DNA of 64,000 nucleotides, from assembly GCA_034401135.1 (NCBI GenBank), contig JAWZSP010000011.1:186001-250000 (forward strand), given 5' to 3'. This document shows positions 49,461-59,776 of this stretch, one piece after another (within the stretch, counting starts at the first letter, position 1; the number at the start of each line of letters is the position of its first letter). Both the position numbers and the translations under genes were made by a program. This DNA is from Volutella citrinella (taxonomy: Eukaryota; Ascomycota; Sordariomycetes; Hypocreales; Nectriaceae). The notes under the pieces are model-generated. The model saw only the letters and a program-made list of their open reading frames with translations, ran no database searches and was not told the origin of the DNA.

Positions 49461-49748
49461 TTATGAGTCGGGACGGTGAAAACGCATGATACATGGGCGG
49501 CGCATCAGCAGGCTCTGGTAGTGACTTTGGCCCTCGGGTGCGAGCGTGGGGGAGACTAGGGTCCACCTGACTCACTAAGGTAGAGCTGCCCGGCTGATAT
49601 GTGCTCTGGAGGCTTTTGATGTTGAGAATAATTGGCGGTGTAAGTAAGTCCCCGATGGTGCTTATGGAGAGGACTATGTGGAATTATACTGTGCCTGTGT
49701 AGCAGTGATACTTCAGGATTCTAGGTCCCCTTCTGTTCAGGTGCAGGT

Positions 49749-50669
49749 TTGAGTCATCTCTTGTACCGTGCACGCACCCGGGAAATGCAGGAAAGGTTAC
49801 AAGTCTTAGCCGAGTCAAATCCTTCCGTCCCCCAATTCATCTCGGCTGATCGAGTTTTCCGTCTCAGGCGTGACATTGATCATAAGCAAGGTGTTCTAGA
49901 GGTAAACACAGCTGCTGCCTGTGGCAGCTGGAAGCAAGTTCTAGACGTCGATGAGCTTGGCAAGAGCCACGGCAAGACTTACGAACTTCAGTTACCCGGC
50001 AATGCTTCTGGCCGGATTCTTGGATCTAACCCTTGTAGAATGTTGGCAATGGTTTCTATTGGAGGCTCGGATCTGTCTCAGGTCATGGACATTGACGTCG
50101 ACACGGCAAGCATTGTGGAAGATGGTTTTTCCACAATACCCGGTCGTCTTTCAGCTGGCTGGCTCGATTTTGATCACGTACTAATCACCCACTCTCTAAC
50201 GGACGGGGCCACCTCGAGCACGGGTTGGCCGTACAAGTCATACATATGGAAGCGAGGCACCCCACTGAGCGAAGCAAGACTGGTCTATTCCGGTCAACCG
50301 ACTGATGCTCTGGCAAGCTGCAGGTCGGTTGAGTCTGAAAGCAAGATTCCCGGCCTTATAAATCGAGCAGTCGATTTCAATACGACTATCTTCTGTGGCG
50401 TCCATATCGACGGCACGGTCGAGGAACTTCCATTGCCACATACGATCAGCATCCACGGTGGTGTATTCACCTCAACACATCTTGTTGTGCAATTAAACCA
50501 AACCACCCTGATCAACGGAAAAGAAGTTCCCTCAGACTCTGTAATCGCTTGGAATTTGAGCGGAGGCAGAGGAATGTCTGTCGTGAGCACACCGACCGAG
50601 AACGAGTTATTTAAGCTACAGGGCTTATATTTATCTATTCTTTTAAAGAGATGCGCGTCCTTTGCCTAA
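49749..50669 (+). pseudogene. prolyl-oligopeptidase-family fragment (propeller part only)
   Basis: About 290 codons match the N-terminal beta-propeller part of S9-family peptidases of the bacterial-like type: WKQVLDVDELGKSHGKTYEL, MLAMVSIGGSDLSQVMDIDV, GWPYKSYIWKRGTPLSEARL and DSVIAWNLSGG. The true N-terminus is absent: the frame has no ATG until 49785 and a stop lies just upstream. After ENELF (about 50612) the sequence turns into an unrelated 18-codon tail, so the entire alpha/beta-hydrolase domain with the catalytic Ser-Asp-His is missing. It cannot be an active peptidase. It is adjacent to an amidohydrolase module. Confidence 0.65.
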
Positions 50670-50783
50670 TTATAAAGCTGCCCTCTGATTGGGCCTGACA
50701 CCCTGCACCACTATGACAATTCGATTGTGGTAATAGTGTTCCAGCTAGAGAGTGGGGCGGTGGCCTAGTGCTAGTTGGGACAT

Positions 50784-50801
50784 GCGGGTACATGCACCCG
50801 C
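50784..50801 (+). promoter_or_regulatory. palindromic operator CGGGT-N6-ACCCG, site A
   Basis: GCGGGT-acatgc-ACCCGC is a perfect 6+6+6 inverted repeat, 99 bp before the regulator ATG at 50900. The same layout occurs at 55769, 55874 and 55922. CGG inverted half-sites with fixed spacing are how Zn2Cys6 dimers recognise DNA, so self-regulation is likely. Confidence 0.6.
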
Positions 50802-50899
50802 CCGCTCGTTCAGACCAACGCCAGCCGCGCCCTGGTCTCTCATCCCATCCCTTTGCTCCCTCCCCTATGCCCCATGAACACCTCAGGGAAGAATGAGAT

Positions 50900-53361
50900 A
50901 TGGGCTCTGCAGGAGTGTCGGCGCGCTTTCGCCCTAAAGTGCCCCCCCACAAGAGGAGGAGGGTCGCACAAGCATGTACAGCCTGCCGCAGGCTCAAGCG
51001 CAAGTGTATTCCAGGACAGGATCCGTCGTTGCTGTCATGCCGCAGGTGCCAAGAACACGCCCTGGACTGTTATTTCGAGGAGATATCGAAGCAAAACGAC
51101 TCGTTTGAAACTGAGAGCCCCGAGGCCACGCACTGCGAGCAAGTTGTTCCCCCTTCCTAGAGTTGGCTCAAAAGCTGACACGCACCCTAGATGGCCCTCT
51201 CTGAGTGGTTCGTACAACGATATGTTGGCACAGATGCGGAGGCTGCACCCGGACCTTGACCTACAGCACCACCACCTGCATACCCTGGACCAGCTCTTCG
51301 AATTCTATCATGTAACACACCCGAACCCACAACGAAATGCTCGAACGAAGAACTGACAACACAATTGTAGAGGAGAGAGCAAGACCGGCAGGAACCTGGC
51401 AGCCATATTGCCACCGGCGACGAGGATAACGCTGATGAAGGTAACATGCACGCACAATCAGGTATCACCCAGTTGTTTCTAACAAAATCCATTCTCTAGT
51501 AAGCGAACGCGGCTGCTCAAATCCTGATTTCCTCGATAAAGTGTCCAAAACAGTGATTGCGGCGGCAGGACAATTGCCCCGTGATGGCATCGGTATAGGA
51601 TCTGATTCGGTGCGTTCCTATCACCAACTGGACTGCTGTGAAGCTAACCATAGGATACCCTTGTCATAGATGGGCAGCGATCAGCAGAATGCCGACCATG
51701 TCGCTGCCCTGGTGGCGGACTGCTTGACCCAGTTCCCATCTGAGCAGCGAGGGCTAGATTTGGCCACCATTTTCATCCAGCATCATCAAAGCAACTTCTA
51801 CTACTGTGACATGGACCGCTTCCAAAGAAGGCTAGTAAAGGTGTATAGACAAGGGATGCAGAGCCCTTTCGCTACGCCCGCTTTCGTAAGCTTTGCTTTC
51901 ATAACCATGGCAATGGGCTGTCACTTTGAACACTTGCATAGTGTCAATGCCGAGCAGCTCGACGAAGGCGGGGGCATACACACAGAACTACCCGGTCTAC
52001 GATACTTTGAGCTTTCGCAGCAGTTACTGCCCTCGGCTCTCGAATCACGATCGATTGAGACTGTTCAGAGCTGCCTGTGTACGGCCTTCTTCTTGCTGGC
52101 CGCGGATAATCTTGAGTCGTATTACTTGTACACGGGACTCGCGTTGAGAGTTGCAGTGTCGCTATCACTTCACAGAATGAAGCGGACATCTCTGAAGGAA
52201 TCGGATCCGGCAGCGTGGGAGGAGTCGACGCGCGTCTTCTGGACAGTCTACTGCATTGAAAGGTAACGTGTGATTGTCAATTTTATATCCGCGTGCTGCT
52301 AATCATCTAACGAGCAGACGATCGTCAATGATGCTCGGCCGCTCCGAATGCCTATCCCCAGAAGACATTTCAACTCCGCCTCCGAGTTGGCTCATACAGT
52401 TGGACAAGCATGACCCTGACCGAGCAGATCGACTGACGGCCTTTTTAAATCTGACGCGGATTCAAACGCGACTTCTCAGATCCAGGCAAGTCTTCGTCAC
52501 CAGCTCTCCTATTTACATTCACTAACAAGCAGTAGGTCTCCGGAATTGAGCACACAGAACATGCGAGTGGCTCAGGAGCTTCTCCAGCAATGGCAAATAT
52601 CGCTCCCTGCCTGCTGCCGGGTGTATGAGGGCAGCACGCTAAGGCCGAATATCCATCTTCAAATCATGCACCACATGACGTGGATGCAGTTGGGGCGCAT
52701 GTCCCTCTTGGCCGCTGTCAGAGATCGACTGCAAAGAGGCAATAACTACATCAGCTACAGACACGGCGAGGATCAAGGCTCAATAACGGAATTCTGCGTC
52801 GCTTCTGCAAAGAAGGTCGTTGACCTCATCCTGGAACTCCAGAATCACGGGCAAATTGCCTTCTTCTCCCACACAGACCTGCAGTCTTGCAGCTCTGCAG
52901 TAACACTCCTCCTGCTTGCCAGGCTCCTGGACCCAGCTGCAGTAACTACGATGACGCTTCGGGCGGGACTCGGAGTGCTGGAGGCAATGGGACAGAAAAG
53001 TAGATATGCAAAAAGAGGTTATCGGATTCTAAGGCAGCTGAACGATGCCGTCGACTCGTCCACACCCAGCATCAATCCGGATCCGTCGCCACTTGCCTCA
53101 AACGGGGTGACATCTCACCAAACGCAGACAATGCCCACCAATGATGATTTTGGAATCCAAGCTGACAGCAATCCAGATGAGCGTGGCGATACTTTCGAAG
53201 GACATGGTGCACAGACTACCTTACCCGAGCACGAGAGTGTCGTTATGGCGGGCGAAGACCTCCTCTCTATGGCGTTTGGGTCCGAGTTTGACGACTGGCT
53301 AAATAACTACTCCACTCAAGATCTTTGCTTTTTTGGATTTGACGGTCTGGATTCTCTATAG
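50900..53361 (+). CDS. Zn2Cys6 transcription factor, likely regulator of the amidohydrolase module
   Basis: Seven exons: 50900-51102, 51161-51311, 51371-51440, 51500-51609, 51670-52262, 52318-52485 and 52533-53361, giving 707 residues if the first donor is right. The zinc cluster is in exon 1, C-TA-C-RRLKRK-C-IPGQDPSLLS-C-RR-C-QEHALD-C, with a basic run KRRR before it. The middle and end form the fungal-specific regulatory domain (RFQRRLVKVYRQGMQSPFAT, FWTVYCIERR, MMLGRSECLSPEDI). The intron after 51102 uses a weak GTTTGA donor and is the least certain. The intron at 52486-52532 starts GCAAGT, a GC-AG intron. The C-terminal end is acidic (SEFDDWLNNY), a possible activation region. An inverted-repeat operator lies 99 bp upstream. 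Confidence 0.82.
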
Positions 53362-53516
53362 TGTAGCATATAATTGAAGGTGTTTAATATTTCCTAAGAA
53401 TGAGGCCCTCTGAAGATATTGCTTCTAATTCCTCGAACCCTTGGGCTGCTCTGGAGGATTCGGACGATTGGGTTAGATTCGGCCTCTTCCATACCTCGAT
53501 CTAGCAAGTCGATACC

Positions 53517-55350
53517 TCACAGGGAGTACCGGAAGAGCGGCGACTTATCTCCCAACCGTTCCAGCTCCTCCTCAGTGTACTTCTCTCTCACCTCGGCCTC
53601 GGTCATTCGAGCCCTCCTCTTGTTGACATGGTCATACCCGAGGAAAAGCGCAATCGCAGCTATGAGACCTGCTGCGGAAAATGCAAGACTTGAGCCGAAT
53701 CCGGTTCGGTATCCTGGCTTTTCTTTCTCGAGGAAGATGAAGCTGCCGATGATGCCGCCGAAATTGGCGGTGGTAAGCATCAACGCCACTCCGACGGCAC
53801 GACGCATGGGGCCAGCCAGGTTATTGATAGTCCATGCGCTGACACCCGGGGTGACTGGGTAGATGCCGACTGTGCCAATGAACACAGCAATGTAGCTTGG
53901 CGCAATGTGGTTCTTGACGTCTTCGGCGTAGATAAGCTGAAGGATGTACGACACGACAAGGAGTGCTTGCCCGCCTGCGATGATTGGCGTCGCCATTTGA
54001 GTCGGTCGCCGATATATCCTGTTACTAGGGCAGAAATAGCTCCAAGGACGTAAGGTCTGAGATATTTGTTATTGTGTGACCAAGTAATTTGTGTTCGCGT
54101 AGACTCACGGCGCAGAGAGGAGCTGTGCGGTTCGCGAGCTATATCCCATGTTTTTCATGATCTGAGGGAGAGTAAACTTAAGACCATATGACGGCACGAC
54201 GTTGGACATCATCACAAGGCCTTGCAAATAGATCTGCACGTCAGTAAGAACGGACCACACAATAGCCCACCGCTGTCGGGGAGTCAGCTTGGGTTCCTCG
54301 CTCGAGGGCTTGCCTCTCGTGATCCGGTTAGTCAGTTCCAAAAACCGGATCTCATCTGCCGAGAAACGGTTGGTTGAGAGGGATGGGGTGTCGGGCATAA
54401 TGAAGAAGGCACCAATGCCAAGAACAACCGAGGCCACACCTTCCAGGATGAAGATCCACCGCCATCCTTCGTATCCAGCAACACCTCTCATCTCCGAGAT
54501 CGCAGCTGCCAACAGGCCTGAGAAGGCCCCGGAAATGGCCGCCATGGAGTAGAAGATGGCAGTTCTGGCTTGCGTCTTGTTTGGGGGGTACCAGAGACTG
54601 AGATAGTGCATTGCTCCTGGGAAGAATCCCGCCCTAGTATCGAATATAAGCATCTTATCGATTGCGTGGAAGGAAACAACGCGTCCCCCGCGGAATGGAA
54701 GTACCTACTCGAAGAGACCGAGAAAGAATCGACAAACCAAAAGACCGGTAAAATTCCGCACGAGGCCCGTACAGATGACGACAATTCCCCAACAAACAAC
54801 CAAGAAAATGAGGAAGCGGGACGGGCGAGCGAAATGGTACAGAATGTAGTTGCTGGGTATCTCTGTATCTGGTTAGAAGCTATGATATTGACGAAAAGTA
54901 GCTCGATTAAACGTACCCGCCAGGATGTAGGGGATAAAGAAGATAGAGAGGGCAATATTGTAATCATGGTTCTTCATTCCAAGACTGGCCTCCAGTCCCT
55001 CGATCTTGGCGTTTCCTAGATACCATCAGATGGCTGCCAAGCCACGAAGGGGCGCATTGTACTGACCAATATTGCCGCGATCAATGTGCCCGATGAGATA
55101 CAAGAGTGAGAGCATCGGCATGATCAGCCAGTTGACCTTGGTTAACTTCTCAGCACGGTGCTATTTATGATGGGAACGTGGATTGACGGCTTACTTTTCT
55201 GTACGTCTTCTTCTCCGCCTCTGGGCCGAAGTTTTGCATGAAGTCCATGTCATCCTGAGTCAGGCCCAGGCTTGACAGCTCGTGGTTCTCAGTGACAGAG
55301 TCAACCGGCTTATCAGCCATCGAGTCTCGAGATGCGGTCCTCGTGGCCAT
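53517..55350 (-). CDS. Dal5/anion:cation-symporter-type MFS transporter, frameshifted
   Basis: Exons: 55195-55350, 55067-55148, 54917-55015, 54709-54862, 54109-54633 and 53517-54056. All are in phase up to exon 6. The family is clear from LSLLYLIGHIDRGNIGNAKI, ALSIFFIPYILAEIPSNYIL, FEAGFFPGAMHYLSLWYPP and GWRWIFILEGVASVVLGIGA. The family imports allantoate, dipeptides, vitamins or other small carboxylates. In exon 6 the frame changes by one base at about 53990 (GDRLKWRR in one frame, PIIAGGQALLVV in the next). No intron fits, so either a base is missing from this sequence or the last third is lost. The first intron is 46 bp if exon 2 starts at 55148. It is divergent from the amidohydrolase, with three operator-like palindromes between them. 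Confidence 0.8.
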
Positions 55351-55768
55351 GGTGATTGATGGAAGGTTTGGTGAAGTCAGTGTTGCTGCCTATGGATCTG
55401 AGTGCCTGGTTGTGAGAGTTCGACCCAGATTGCGTGGCGGACCTGCGTATTTATGTGCACAATGAGGAATGTACCTACGGTAGCTACACATAAACTCAGG
55501 ACATCGCGGTGATAAGGCAGGATGAGTGAATGGGTGCCCGCCTCGATCGTTGTGAGCCGGCCAGCCGGTAATTTCTTATCAGCCTCCTCCTGGCAACGCC
55601 CTGTAATGATGTGGAGGACCCCGGATCACCCACGATTCCCCAGACGCCTTAGTCTAGATGATGGATTGGGCGGAGGACGGGTCGTTGTACCCGCGATATT
55701 GAGCCCCATAGATGGCAGAAAATTCTCACCACACTGCGTGTTTTCAAGCTTCTGGGAAGATAAGGGGA

Positions 55769-55786
55769 GCGGGTGCGCGTACCCGC
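55769..55786 (+). promoter_or_regulatory. palindromic operator, site B
   Basis: GCGGGT-gcgcgt-ACCCGC, the same 6+6+6 inverted repeat as site A. It lies 419 bp upstream of the transporter ATG and 298 bp upstream of the amidohydrolase ATG. Confidence 0.6.
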
Positions 55787-55873
55787 AAAAGCTAAATATC
55801 TCTAGTTCTCCTCAGATGACACCAGGCATCCTTTTTTGGCCTGGCTCTATCTGGATCTGGGGCCATGTGGATC

Positions 55874-55891
55874 ACGGGTACCTGCACCCGC
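55874..55891 (+). promoter_or_regulatory. palindromic operator, site C
   Basis: ACGGGT-acctgc-ACCCGC has the CGGGT-N6-ACCCG core intact; only the outermost base differs from sites A and B. It is 192 bp before the amidohydrolase ATG. Confidence 0.58.
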
Positions 55892-55921
55892 CACCGACCC
55901 CAACTTGGGGAATCTACGGGG

Positions 55922-55939
55922 GCGGGTACACGTAGCCGC
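55922..55939 (+). promoter_or_regulatory. palindromic operator, site D (one core mismatch)
   Basis: GCGGGT-acacgt-AGCCGC differs from the consensus at one core base (AG instead of AC). It is 144 bp before the amidohydrolase ATG and 48 bp from site C. Confidence 0.45.
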
Positions 55940-56002
55940 TGGTTGACATGATAGACGTGTATCACATAGTTTCATCTTTAGTGAATGGATCAAAACGTCA
56001 AA

Positions 56003-56010
56003 TATATAAA
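56003..56010 (+). promoter_or_regulatory. TATA box of the amidohydrolase gene
   Basis: TATATAAA lies 73 bp upstream of the ATG at 56084, downstream of operator sites B to D. Confidence 0.55.
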
Positions 56011-56083
56011 TGATATCTTCCATTCCCAGCGTAGAAGGTGTCTTTTCGTTGTCAAGCGTCATTGTGTTTGACTCACAGTCAAC

Positions 56084-57406
56084 ATGACTCTCCTGCAAGC
56101 ATCAGACCCGCCCTACCAAGATCTTATTTGCCCGTGGCGACAGCCACCACGGCGCACATATCTTTTTACCAATGCCAACCTGGTAGACCCCGCGGCTGGG
56201 AAGGTTATCCCAAATGCCACTGTCCGGATTTCAGACGGCAAGATCGACGAAGTCTATCAGGGGCCGCCCAAGACTGCAGCTGGATCAGATGTGCAGATGG
56301 TGAATCTTGAAGGAAAATATATCTCTCCAGGCCTCATTGATTGCCATATACATTTGGCAGCTGTTGGTGGAGAGTCAACCTATGTGGATATGAAGGCGCT
56401 CAGCCCCTCCCAGGTTTTGCTACGCCAACCATACGCCCTGCAGGCAATGCTGGAAAAAGGCTTCACTACCGTGAGAGACTGTGGAGGCGCAACCATTGCG
56501 ATGAAACAAGCAATCGAGCAAGGCCTCTACCCCGGACCCAGACTATTCATGGCAGGCCACGCTTTATCCCAGTCAGGTGGCCACGGCGATGGGCGCAAAA
56601 CTCATGACTGTCACGAATACTGTGGTGGCTCCATCTCAACATACCACCGCATAGTGGATGGCGTACAGCAGTGCCTGAAGTTCACCCGTGAGGAGCTCCG
56701 CCAGGGTGCCGACTTTATCAAGATTATGGGCGGTGGGGGCGTTGCCAGCCCGACGGATGCCATCGAGCATGTCCAGTTCACTGTCGAAGAAGTCAGGGCA
56801 ATAGTCACAGTTGCGACCAACATGGGAACTTACGTGACCGCCCACGCCTACACACCCCAAGCCGTCATGCAAGCCATCCGAGAGGGTGTGCGTGGCATAG
56901 AGCACGGTAATCTCATTGATGCCGATACGATCCAGGAAATGGTCAAGAGGGGCACATTCCTGACTCCAACATTGGTTACTTACTCCATGTTCTCGCAACC
57001 GCAATACTCTGGGAAGTTCCTGTCCAAGACGTCCGAGGCTAAGAACCGGGAAGTTCTCCGCACCGGCCTGCAGACACTGAAGATGGCGACCGATGCGGGC
57101 GTCAAGGTTTGCTTTGGAACAGATCTTCTGGGGCCCTTCCACTTTGCGCAGACTCACGAATTCACAATACGGAGCCAGGTCATATCGTCGGTCGATATAT
57201 TCAGGAGTGCCACGGTCACTGCTGCAGAGATGCTTCAGCAGCCACACTTTCTCGGCCAGATCAAGCCTGGTTTTGCGGCTGATCTACTTATCTTGGAAAC
57301 AAATCCGCTGGAAGATATCACATCTCTCGACAGACACGAGGAGAACCTACTCGCGGTTGTCAAGGATGGTCGTGTTGTCAGTTCCAGGGTAGCGGGGCTA
57401 GCCTAG
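56084..57406 (+). CDS. metal-dependent amidohydrolase
   Basis: A single exon of 440 residues. It belongs to the amidohydrolase superfamily (imidazolonepropionase/Xaa-Pro dipeptidase-like branch, to which fungal ochratoxinase also belongs). The binuclear metal site is complete: His88 and His90 in PGLIDCHIHL, the Lys to be carboxylated at about 213 in ADFIKIMGGGG, His254 in VTAHAY, His274 in GIEHGN, and Asp347 in CFGTDLLG. The C-terminal beta part ends GQIKPGFAADLLILETNPLE, typical of the family. No signal peptide is seen, so it is probably cytosolic. It hydrolyses an amide or peptide-like bond; the substrate is not determinable. It is divergent from a small-molecule transporter and 2.7 kb from a Zn2Cys6 regulator, with shared palindromes, which suggests inducible uptake and cleavage of one compound. 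Confidence 0.9.
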   Translation: MTLLQASDPPYQDLICPWRQPPRRTYLFTNANLVDPAAGKVIPNATVRISDGKIDEVYQGPPKTAAGSDVQMVNLEGKYISPGLIDCHIHLAAVGGESTYVDMKALSPSQVLLRQPYALQAMLEKGFTTVRDCGGATIAMKQAIEQGLYPGPRLFMAGHALSQSGGHGDGRKTHDCHEYCGGSISTYHRIVDGVQQCLKFTREELRQGADFIKIMGGGGVASPTDAIEHVQFTVEEVRAIVTVATNMGTYVTAHAYTPQAVMQAIREGVRGIEHGNLIDADTIQEMVKRGTFLTPTLVTYSMFSQPQYSGKFLSKTSEAKNREVLRTGLQTLKMATDAGVKVCFGTDLLGPFHFAQTHEFTIRSQVISSVDIFRSATVTAAEMLQQPHFLGQIKPGFAADLLILETNPLEDITSLDRHEENLLAVVKDGRVVSSRVAGLA

Positions 57407-57574
57407 CGACGTAACTCCAATCGTCGGGCAATCCCCTGCACGGACTCCACTTATATTTATTTGTTCGTGCGTGGAAAAATTGGGAAATGTAGGCGGAGTT
57501 ATTACCATCTGAGTAGGGAATAAGCAATTCCTAAGAGTGATAACATCTGGCTTCGAAACTCCTGTTCTATTATG

Positions 57575-59165
57575 CTACATATAAAAAAAAACTGCCGAGT
57601 TAGATCCCGCTTCAGCTTTCAGAGGATACTTGAAGTCCTCAACTTCCCAGTCTTTCCCTACGAGGTCAAATGAGAACTCATAGGTACCGTAACGCAAGGC
57701 ATAGTAGGTCTCTGGAGAGTCTAGCTTATCAGGTCTGTAAGGGGTGCCCTCCCAGTCAACGGGATAGAGATATCCTGACGAAGAATCGTAGCGGAACGAC
57801 AGGGGCCTTGACTCAAGTGGTGTCCAGTTATACGTGGAGGCCTCCAGACCCATGTATGGCACCGCAATAACCTCACTATTACTGCCCTCAAACGCAACCT
57901 TTCCGCTCCATAGTATACCACTATCAGAGTCGAGACCAGATGGAGGATTGATGGTAACCTCAATATTCTTGGTGGCTCCAGCGCCGATGGTAACACTCTC
58001 AGGGGCACTAATGGAACCCGTATCGCTAGTAACAGGTGGGAAGTACGTGTATGGGTAAAAGGCCGAACTTCGAACCTGGATAGCTGAAGCTACCACATGA
58101 GAGATCTTGAAGGTAACCTCGCTAGATCCAGTGTTCTTCAGGGTGATGGTGGACCAGATACTCGGTTATCCGTGTCGTTCAGCGAAATGTGCGCAGCTGA
58201 GAGTAGGACAGTCTCATAGTCGAAGATCTTGACAACATCAACAAGACCAGCACCCTGTTGAGCTAGAGGTGCGGCTGCGCTGAGGATGTTGGCATTATTC
58301 GCGTCCCATGAAGCAAGCAGAGCGGCAGTAGAGGACACTCGGCGGAAGAAGTTCTTGGCATCCGCATTGACGGGTTTGAAGAAGAGAGCAGCAACACCGG
58401 CCAGGTATGGGTGGCGAAGGATGTTCTTGAACCAACAGCATAGCTGTTATCCGGGAATGCACCATACACTACACCACCTGGGCTCACGATGCTTGGGTAA
58501 AAGTCATTCTCAAATGTAGGGCCCTAGGCAGAAAATGAAGAGAGCTGGCCGACACCTGGGAAATCTTCCTCACTGGCAGCCGCATCGCCATCCCCCTCGA
58601 TCTCGAGAACCACAGTCTCACCAGCCGCAATCTGCTCCTTGGCCCACTTTCCCACGGAAGCAGCAGTCAAAGCGTACATGTGAACCGTGGAGACGTAGTT
58701 GCTGACGAGGCTGTCGTAAAACACACCTTGGTTATATGAGTCGAAGAGCAAGTAGTAACCGAAACCATGCGATGCGATGTAGTTGTAAGCCTTGGCCGAA
58801 TAGCAGATACCACGCTCAACAAGAAGAGTCTGATCCTCGCTACCATACATCTTCGGGTTGCAAGAATCTCCAGAGTCAATGGCCACTGGCGCGTTGACCG
58901 TCTCGTTCACCTTCTGGCCATCCGTGCGGAGGATGGATTCATTGACCGCGCCCGAAGCCTCCGCGCGGAAGCGACGGGTCTTGGCCGCTTCCAAAACCTG
59001 GCGGATGCGGTCACGGACCATATCCTGATCAAGCATCGCGATTTGTTGTGCAATGTAGACGATGCCTTTGAGGTTGGCCATTGCATCCGATCCAAGGTCC
59101 CACGGGCCGGCGTCGCGAGGCTCAAAATAGTCATGCTGAAGCTGGTCGCGGAGGATATGCAGCAA
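57575..59165 (-). pseudogene. subtilisin-like (S8) protease with at least three lesions
   Basis: The minus strand carries the C-terminal two thirds of a large subtilase. There is a PA-like domain (QTLLVERGICYSAKAYNYIA), then GQLSSFSA and GPTFENDFYPSIVSPGG, then the Ser region RTSFAT, and a beta-sandwich domain (STITLKNTGSSEVTFKISHV) to a stop at 57575. Three defects are visible. An in-frame TAG at 58524-58526 stands where related proteins have Trp (SSFSxWGPT), a TGG-to-TAG change. A one-base loss at about 58410 follows immediately after the catalytic Ser motif. Another frame change lies at about 58155. The Asp and His parts of the catalytic triad are not found upstream. It is therefore not an active protease. 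Confidence 0.8.
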
Positions 59166-59776
59166 CAGGTGCGAGGTTAGATTCTGGAGGGGCCGGGCAG
59201 GCAGAGGTTGCCGGCGTGTAGCGGACTGAATCAGTGTACGCCACTATACGGTCTTTACAGTCGACCCGCCGCTGGTCCGAGCCCCATTTGCGAATCCCAA
59301 GGCTCTGCTGGAAGCGCAGGTCATCGATGCGCTTCATGGCGTCAAATGCGGTACGTTGGCGTTGATCTGGATAATGCCTGGTGAGGCCTTTCTCTACCGT
59401 GTGTAGACGCAACGCAGCGAGCTGCAAAAGAGACGACAGGCGAGAAGAACAGCCGTATAAGCGGCGGGTCGAGGTTGTAGATTTCCTCGGTGGAGCGAGT
59501 GCGTGCCGTAGGGAAAGGGTGTTGTTGGTGCTGCTGCTGCTCGGTGCTCCAGTCCGGAAGCCCTGGAACTGTCGGTCCTGGCTTGTCAGTGTTAAATTTG
59601 CCGGACAAGGTTGGCAAAGGAGCATGAGGAGGAAGAGAGGCGCCAGAAGAGGTGCTGTTATCGCCATCGCGGAGACCCAAACAGGCGCGTCGCTGCCGTT
59701 GTTGCTGTCGCTGTCGCTGCTGGTTTGCCAGACAGCCACCAGATGCCATCAAACGATGCCGCACGCCAATCGCCAA
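59131..59776 (-). CDS. unidentified 5' coding region joined to the subtilase remnant
   Basis: Two long minus-strand frames overlap here (59131-59739 and 59342-59776). One contains a hydrophobic stretch (AITAPLLAPLFLLMLLCQP); the other contains TRSTEEIYNLDPPLIRLFFS. Downstream, the sequence up to about 58960 (DLGSDAMANLKGIVYIAQQI, then RIRQVLEAAKTRRFR) is helical and unlike a subtilase N-terminus. It may be a separate membrane-protein gene fused or run into the subtilase remnant. No family is recognised and the splicing is unresolved. Confidence 0.3.

Noticed and set aside
55522..55935. 137-codon plus-strand frame
   Set aside because: It covers the operator palindromes and promoter region and has no recognisable domain.
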